A DNA stretch of 64,000 bases, taken from positions 62,001-126,000 of the forward strand of contig DASXVO010000040.1 of the NCBI GenBank assembly GCA_036504215.1, read 5' to 3'. A program made the translations under genes and the position numbers. The notes beneath the pieces were generated by a model. It was not told the DNA's origin. It was given only the letters and a program-made list of their open reading frames with translations, and made no database searches. Positions 59,565 through 64,000 of this stretch are shown one piece after another. Each line of letters starts with the position of its first letter. Within the stretch, counting starts at the first letter, position 1. The stretch is from Vicinamibacterales bacterium. GTDB taxonomy: Bacteria > Acidobacteriota > Vicinamibacteria > Vicinamibacterales > Fen-181.

Positions 59565-61552
59565 AGCGCCCCCTGCGCCAGGTGGTCGAAGTAGCTGGTG
59601 TGCACGTCCAGGTAGTGCGGTTTCAGGTAGCAGAGTTGCGGCGGCAGCGGATTGAAACCGTCATACGGCAACGCGATGGCCTGCGCGTTCTGCAGCTCGG
59701 TGAACACGCGGGGCGCAAAGATGTACTCGTGGTGCGGTGCATAGCTCTTGCTTGCGCCGAGCGTCTGCTTGGCCGCGGCGGCCCGCCCGGTGAGCAGGGA
59801 GACGTGCGCGCTCTGGCCGGATTCCGACAGGCTGTAGTGCGCCTTGAGACGATCCCGCCGGCCGCACAGTTCCGCCGCCGTTCGGGCGGTGAATTCGTCG
59901 CTTGTGGCCAGGAACAACTTCGTCCGGAAGCACTGGAGGAGGGTGCGCCAGCTCTCCTCGCCGGGCAGGGCGGATCGCAGGGAGCTGATGCTCTGCGTCG
60001 CGACGATCGGAATCAGCCGCGCCTGGCGCGACAAGGCGAAGGTTCGCTCGTCGCCGGTCGGGTCGGTTTCGCCCACGGTGGCGAACGCGTGGTACTCGTC
60101 GCAAATGAAGAGCAGGTCGCGCCAGATACGCTCGGGATGCGCCGAGATCTGCGGGATCCGCTGGAGCACGGCGCGCTGGAAGTCGAGTTTGAGCATGACG
60201 CCCAGCGCGCGGGCCAGGCCCGGGTTCATGCCGACTGGGAAGTTGAGTGCCAGGAGATGGCCGGTCTCGAGCAGCTCCTCGAGCGGCGGCAAGGGGCGCG
60301 GCGAGCCCGGTGGGGGATCGTCCAGATACGCGCTTCGGGGCGGACAGAACGTCCGGTGGATCGCGGGATTGTCGTCGAAGAGCGAGAGGAACACGACGAC
60401 CCCCTCCGTGATAGAGGATCGGAGGCGGTGGTCGAGGCGGCTCCACCCGTGCTGATACCACCGGTGGACGGCGTCGAACAGGTAGCGACGCTGCGCCCAT
60501 CCTGACCCCTGGGCCCGCTGCACCTGGTACGGCACGTGGTGGGCAGCGAGGTATTCATCGAGGTCCGCTTGATAGGGGTGCGCCATGTGGTCGGGCCCTT
60601 CGGCGAACCACAGCGTCCACGGGGCGTGCGCACACTGCCGCCGATAGTCCTCGACGGGGACGAGGATGGCCTCCGGCGGCTGAGTGAGCGTGGTCTTCAA
60701 CTGCCGGATGTCGCGATCGATCTGCGTGTCGTCCAGGACGTAGCGGTAGATCTCCGACAACGTGGTGTACCCGTCCGTGATGCGGCGCAGCAGGATGACG
60801 AACTTGAGGAGGTCGGTGTAGGCCTGCTGCCAGAACGGTTCCTTCGACTTGCCAAACAGGTTATTGAGCAGGGACGCGATGGCGTACGCCACGGCGTAGG
60901 GGTCGAGGTCGTTGTGGAGCGGGTTGTAGCAGACGTCGCCGCCCAACGAGATTTCGAGGTAGTCGTTGCTGCGGCCGGCCCGGTCGAGAATCGCGCGCGC
61001 CTGCTTGCAGAAGTCGCCCTTCACCTCGAGGAGCAGCCCCCCAATCTTCCGTTCCCGATCGTCCGCTCGCCACCGCAGCAACTGCTCGACGTAGGGATAC
61101 ATACAGGCGGACGTCTTGCCGGTGCCGACGGCCCCCAGGATCATCACGCCGGTGTAGAGCCCCCGCTGCGGGATCGTGAGCCACGTGGGGGCGGGCGCCC
61201 GGCCGGGCGTCGTCTCGAAGTGCCGTTCCCCGAGCACGAGCGTCGGCGTCGCCCGGTGCTCGGGGGCCGGATACGCCGGGAGCGCGCGGCGCCGCACGGC
61301 CGGGCTGTGACGAGACGCGGCGATGGCGAGCAGCGAGAGGACCATCGACGCCGCCACGAACAGGGTGCTGAACCAGAGCGTGGCGTAGCCGTAGCAGAGG
61401 ACATCGAACACGAACGGCTTCCGCACATAGATCATCTGGAGCAGCACGTCGTCGGCCAGGCGGACGGGGTAGGCGTGCAGACCCCACGTGCCGACCGCGG
61501 CGGCCACGATCATAGCGAGGACGACGCGCACCTGGACGACGCCTTGGAGCAT
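59561..61552 (-). CDS. VirD4/TraG-type conjugative coupling ATPase
   Basis: A 663-residue membrane ATPase linking the relaxosome to the transfer channel. Two N-terminal membrane helices (~8-28, ~58-80) are followed by the ATPase with Walker A GAVGTGKTS (140-148), Walker B LLFICDEYHAFA and the TraG-like IVATQSISSLRSAL motif. The sequence resembles type IV secretory system conjugative DNA transfer proteins. The ATG at 61552 has an AAGGAGG ribosome site. It lies directly upstream of the VirB11-like gene. Confidence 0.88.
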   Translation of the reverse strand: MLQGVVQVRVVLAMIVAAAVGTWGLHAYPVRLADDVLLQMIYVRKPFVFDVLCYGYATLWFSTLFVAASMVLSLLAIAASRHSPAVRRRALPAYPAPEHRATPTLVLGERHFETTPGRAPAPTWLTIPQRGLYTGVMILGAVGTGKTSACMYPYVEQLLRWRADDRERKIGGLLLEVKGDFCKQARAILDRAGRSNDYLEISLGGDVCYNPLHNDLDPYAVAYAIASLLNNLFGKSKEPFWQQAYTDLLKFVILLRRITDGYTTLSEIYRYVLDDTQIDRDIRQLKTTLTQPPEAILVPVEDYRRQCAHAPWTLWFAEGPDHMAHPYQADLDEYLAAHHVPYQVQRAQGSGWAQRRYLFDAVHRWYQHGWSRLDHRLRSSITEGVVVFLSLFDDNPAIHRTFCPPRSAYLDDPPPGSPRPLPPLEELLETGHLLALNFPVGMNPGLARALGVMLKLDFQRAVLQRIPQISAHPERIWRDLLFICDEYHAFATVGETDPTGDERTFALSRQARLIPIVATQSISSLRSALPGEESWRTLLQCFRTKLFLATSDEFTARTAAELCGRRDRLKAHYSLSESGQSAHVSLLTGRAAAAKQTLGASKSYAPHHEYIFAPRVFTELQNAQAIALPYDGFNPLPPQLCYLKPHYLDVHTSYFDHLAQGAL

Positions 61553-61567
61553 GGGTCGGGCTCCTCC

Positions 61568-61894
61568 TTACGAGCGACCAGGGACAGCCGTCGCTGGCCG
61601 CGTGACGGCGAGGGTCGAGGCCGGCTCGCGGGTGTCTGGGGCCGGGCCCTCCGAGCGGTGATCCGCCTTCATAACCGACGGCCGAGGCGCGCCCGAGTCC
61701 GGATGGTCCGCCCGCCATTTCACGAAGTCCTTGTCCTTAGCGAGCACGGTGTCGATCATCTCGTTGAGCACGTACTCCGTGGGCTCGCCGAGGAACTGCG
61801 CGTACGCGTGCAAGGTGTCGTGGTTCTCGCGGTCGAGACGGGTGACGAGACGGACCATCTGCTTGCCGCGCGTGCGAGGTTTGATCAGCGACAT
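61568..61894 (-). CDS. Small helical (ribbon-helix-helix-like) accessory protein
   Basis: A 108-residue protein whose N-terminal ~55 residues resemble a TraM/RHH-type accessory domain (RLVTRLDRENHDTLHAYAQF, LGEPTEYVLNEMIDTVLAKD), followed by a disordered Pro/Ser-rich tail. Such proteins bind the transfer origin or regulate it. It is 15 bp upstream of the VirD4-like gene and about 155 bp from the large inverted repeat at 62050-62120. ATG has a GGAGGGCG ribosome site. Confidence 0.65.
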   Translation of the reverse strand: MSLIKPRTRGKQMVRLVTRLDRENHDTLHAYAQFLGEPTEYVLNEMIDTVLAKDKDFVKWRADHPDSGAPRPSVMKADHRSEGPAPDTREPASTLAVTRPATAVPGRS

Positions 61895-62349
61895 ACGCCC
61901 TCCTTCACCGAGGGTCGAGACGACGGGTTGCGGCCGGCGTTCGGCGCGGGTGACGCGCCGTCCACGGGACCGAGTTCGCGGACGCCATGACGAGCCGTGA
62001 CGGCGGCATCAGGCGCGGCCGATCAGAGGACGACGTGGACAGGGGCAGCCGGGCGTGAGCGACCCCCGGGGGCGGGGCGGGGCTGACCCGCCTCCCAAAC
62101 CGGGGGGTCGCTCACGCCCGATCCCCTCCACCAGCTACAGGCGACGGCCGCGGATGGGCGGCTGAAGACGCCGCCCACGACACGGCAGCCCGACATCACG
62201 CAACTCGCGCCGCCAGGAGCACTTCCCGGGGCCCTGGCGACGTTTTCCGCCACGAGGCCGCTCGATCGGCGTCACTCTGCCTGCCTCGCCAACAGGGGGA
62301 ACACCTTACTTCCGTGGGCGTTCCCCCACCCGTTCCCCCCTCCTCGTGG
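61895..62349. other. 455-bp gene-free stretch holding a large inverted repeat
   Basis: No supported gene lies here. It is the only larger gap within the transfer module and carries the 62050-62120 inverted repeat and GC-boxes (GGGGCGGGGCGGGGC). This is where an origin of transfer would be expected. Confidence 0.55.
62050..62120. repeat. 18-bp perfect inverted repeat, candidate oriT or replication origin
   Basis: CGGGCGTGAGCGACCCCC (62050-62067) is the exact reverse complement of 62103-62120, separated by 35 bp. It could form an extensive cruciform. The position, between a relaxosome-like accessory gene with VirD4 and the gene for a wHTH protein, favours a role in transfer or replication, but a strong terminator is the alternative. 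Confidence 0.6.
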
Positions 62350-63324
62350 TCAGGCCGTGCCAACCAAGGGAGAGAGGTGCAGGTACTGATGGGGCACCAC
62401 CTGGCACTCCAAGCCGGCGCGTCCTCGCTGGATCGCGTCCACGACGACCGTGGACATGGCGGAGTGGACCACGCGATCGCCGCCCTCTCGCCAGCCCCGG
62501 TAGAGCGACCGAAACCGAGGGGCGCTGAAGTCGCGACGGGCGGCCTGGAGGCGCTCGGTCTGGCGACCATCGCCGGTCCGCATCTCGCGGAAATACCACA
62601 GCAGTTCGTCCGCGATGTCCGGCCGGACGGGCTGCGTCAACGCCTCGCGAAACGCCTGCTCGTACGCCGGGATCGAGGCCTTCAGGTGGCGAGGCACCAG
62701 CACTCGCAGCCGCCACTCCGGGAGGGCGTAGAGCAGTTCCGCATGTCGGTGCAGGAACGCCCGGAAGTCGATCGGCACCTCGCGCGCGGCGAGGTAGACG
62801 AAGACGTGACGGCCGTCTGGGGCCACGCCGATCGGGAGCTTCTCGAGGAAGTACCGGGTCGTGGTGGTGCCACCTCGGCCGAAGGTGACGGAGGGCAGCT
62901 CCGTGGGCCGCAGGCTCGTCGTCTCGACGAAGTGCTGGACCTTCTCTCCCTCGGTCGCCAGCCAGGTCAGATCGCGGTGTGCCAGCACGTGGTCGAGGAC
63001 GATCAACCGTTCAACGGCGCGGCCAATCGCAGACGGCCGACGGAACCGCGCGTCCGGCTCACCAATGGCCCTGTAGAGCGCCTTGTGGTGGACGTGATAG
63101 ACGCGCGCCTTCCCGTGCCCGCAGCTATACGGGGTGGCGTAGCGGCGGGCGACCAGGCGGCCAAAGAAGTCGTGGGTCTTCTGACCGCGCACGATGCCCG
63201 CGTACGTGCAGTACTGGCGGGCCAGGCACACCCCCGCATGGCGCAGGACCGCGAGGAGGAATCCGGTCTGCCGTGCCGTGAAGCCGAAGTCCGCCATGCG
63301 CTGCAGTTGCTCGTCGTAGGTCAC
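62350..63324 (-). CDS. Uncharacterised element protein with N-terminal winged-helix region
   Basis: A 324-residue protein. GTG 63324 overlaps the stop of the upstream gene (GTGA) and follows a GGAG ribosome site, which rules out the longer frame. Residues ~5-75 look like a winged helix (GFTARQTGFLLAVLRHAGVC, FFGRLVARRYATPY, KALYRAIG). The rest is alpha/beta (RLIVLDHVLAHRDLTWLATE, GRHVFVYLAAREVPIDFRAF). It is usually seen beside a replication-relaxation-like gene in similar elements. A specific function is not known to me. Confidence 0.65.
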   Translation of the reverse strand: MTYDEQLQRMADFGFTARQTGFLLAVLRHAGVCLARQYCTYAGIVRGQKTHDFFGRLVARRYATPYSCGHGKARVYHVHHKALYRAIGEPDARFRRPSAIGRAVERLIVLDHVLAHRDLTWLATEGEKVQHFVETTSLRPTELPSVTFGRGGTTTTRYFLEKLPIGVAPDGRHVFVYLAAREVPIDFRAFLHRHAELLYALPEWRLRVLVPRHLKASIPAYEQAFREALTQPVRPDIADELLWYFREMRTGDGRQTERLQAARRDFSAPRFRSLYRGWREGGDRVVHSAMSTVVVDAIQRGRAGLECQVVPHQYLHLSPLVGTA

Positions 63325-64000
63325 GACAGGAACTCCTCGGTCACCCGCGGGTCGAACGGCCGCCCGCCACCGGAGCGGCCGGACCGACCGCCCAGGCGCC
63401 CCAGCCCGGAGGAGCGGTAACACGTGAAGCCCGACCGGGCCTTGGCGGCGGCCATGGCGCCCCGATAGTGCGGCGTCAGCACCTCGACGTCCTCGATCGC
63501 CCAGCGACCGTCCGGTTGCTCGTATTCGATCCGCACATCCGGGAACTGGACGTGATCGTCGACCTCAGGGAGATCGTGCGCGCGGGCCCAGTCGGCCACC
63601 GTCGGCACCTCCTCGTCGTGGTCCGGTCGTCCGGCTCGACGGGCCCGGTTGCGCTCCTGCAGGAACCGCTGATAGTCCCGCTTCAGCTCGTAGTCCAGGA
63701 CGACACGATGGACGCGGCCCCCGGAGGCGGTGAGCCGCTCGGCGGCCTCGAGATAGGCCCGGTAGGCGTGACTGTCGTGGGTCAGTTCGCGGGGCTTGAC
63801 GGCGCCCGCGTAGAAGGCCTGCTCGCGACCCTCTCCGGCGATCCGGTGGCGTTCCAAGAAGTCGCGCCCGCGTTCCGTCAACGTGACCAGGGTCGTGCGC
63901 CGATGTCCGACGATGTGCGGCAGCGTCCGCACGAGACCCGCCTCCCGGAGGCGGTAGACATCGCCGCCGCCGGCGTGGGAGCGGCGTCCGGATTCCTCCC
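63321..64000 (-). CDS. Replication-relaxation-like protein (5' part outside the window)
   Basis: The frame remains open to the window edge (GDVYRLREAGLVRTLP precedes the GTG at 63932), so this is the C-terminal part of a longer protein. The visible part has a winged helix (RLREAGLVRTLPHIVG, TLVTLTERGRDFLERH) and a likely nuclease-fold end (FPDVRIEYEQPDGRWAIEDV, EVLTPHYRGAMAAAKARSGF), resembling replication-relaxation plasmid proteins. It may bind and nick or relax element DNA. No Tyr relaxase motif is visible in this part. Confidence 0.6.
   Translation of the reverse strand, partial: EESGRRSHAGGGDVYRLREAGLVRTLPHIVGHRRTTLVTLTERGRDFLERHRIAGEGREQAFYAGAVKPRELTHDSHAYRAYLEAAERLTASGGRVHRVVLDYELKRDYQRFLQERNRARRAGRPDHDEEVPTVADWARAHDLPEVDDHVQFPDVRIEYEQPDGRWAIEDVEVLTPHYRGAMAAAKARSGFTCYRSSGLGRLGGRSGRSGGGRPFDPRVTEEFLS

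Larger units (their letters stand above)
46960..64000. mobile_element. Integrative (conjugative or mobilisable) element in tRNA-Ser, right end outside the window
   Basis: The region begins at the 3' end of tRNA-Ser and carries a tyrosine recombinase, an excisionase-like protein, plasmid-type proteins (SpoVG-like, DUF932, RepB-type primase), VirB11- and VirD4-like transfer ATPases, a ribbon-helix-helix-like accessory protein and a replication-relaxation-type protein. A CBASS defence operon sits in the middle as cargo. No VirB4 or mating-pair genes are seen before the window ends, so whether the element transfers itself or is only mobilised is open. The second att site is not visible. Confidence 0.8.

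Noticed and set aside
1-64000. CRISPR arrays, insertion sequences and rRNA genes
   Set aside because: No regularly spaced repeats, transposase or rRNA sequence was seen in the window.

Overview
The window is high-GC chromosomal DNA that most resembles an Acidobacteriota genome (Vicinamibacteria-like). The clues are two long MacB/FtsX-type orphan permeases of the ADOP kind, an ECF sigma factor coupled to a giant membrane Ser/Thr kinase, and many GTG/ATG starts overlapping the upstream stop codon. This placement is inference; no 16S rRNA is present.

Layout. 1-2.7 kb: the end of an M14-type carboxypeptidase-like gene and a TIG-repeat lipoprotein. 3.4-9.8 kb: a TetR regulator with a near-consensus promoter and operator, followed by a complete RND tripartite efflux operon. 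9.9-12.7 kb: a DODA-type dioxygenase, a LysR regulator and a divergent YeiH-family exporter. 12.8-15.4 kb: an ADOP permease.

15.4-34.3 kb (minus strand) is the most interesting part. A long, tightly packed operon runs from an ECF sigma factor and a membrane kinase through two paralogous unknown proteins, four radical SAM/SPASM-type enzymes (two with a PqqD-like recognition domain), a zinc-ribbon membrane protein, a DUF6365-like glycosyltransferase-fold protein, a CPBP intramembrane protease, a GT4 glycosyltransferase with a degenerate carrier-protein domain, a sugar nucleotidyltransferase and an ABC exporter. It ends in two small homologous peptides (43 and 56 aa) that share GLITAS and PDPxCASL blocks, then an FtsX permease. 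I read this as a ribosomally made, post-translationally modified peptide (RiPP) pathway that I cannot assign to a named class.

34.5-46.9 kb holds a GNAT acetyltransferase, a SnoaL-like secreted protein, a CocE/NonD hydrolase, a PAS histidine kinase with its NarL-type regulator, a degenerate receiver, a sigma-54 activator, NikR, a DUF2007 protein, TadA, and an unusual radical SAM protein with three N-terminal beta-rich repeats, a Cx5CxxC cluster motif and a SPASM-like part on a separate overlapping gene.

46.96-64.0 kb is an integrative element that starts in tRNA-Ser(CGA). It carries an integrase, an excisionase-like protein, two SpoVG-like proteins, a DUF932 protein, a short type II CBASS anti-phage operon (HNH-SAVED effector, CD-NTase, E2-like protein) with divergent CapH/CapP-like regulators, a RepB-type primase, VirB11/TrbB and VirD4/TraG ATPases, and accessory proteins. 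Its right end lies outside the window. An 18-bp inverted repeat at 62050-62120 is a candidate transfer or replication origin.
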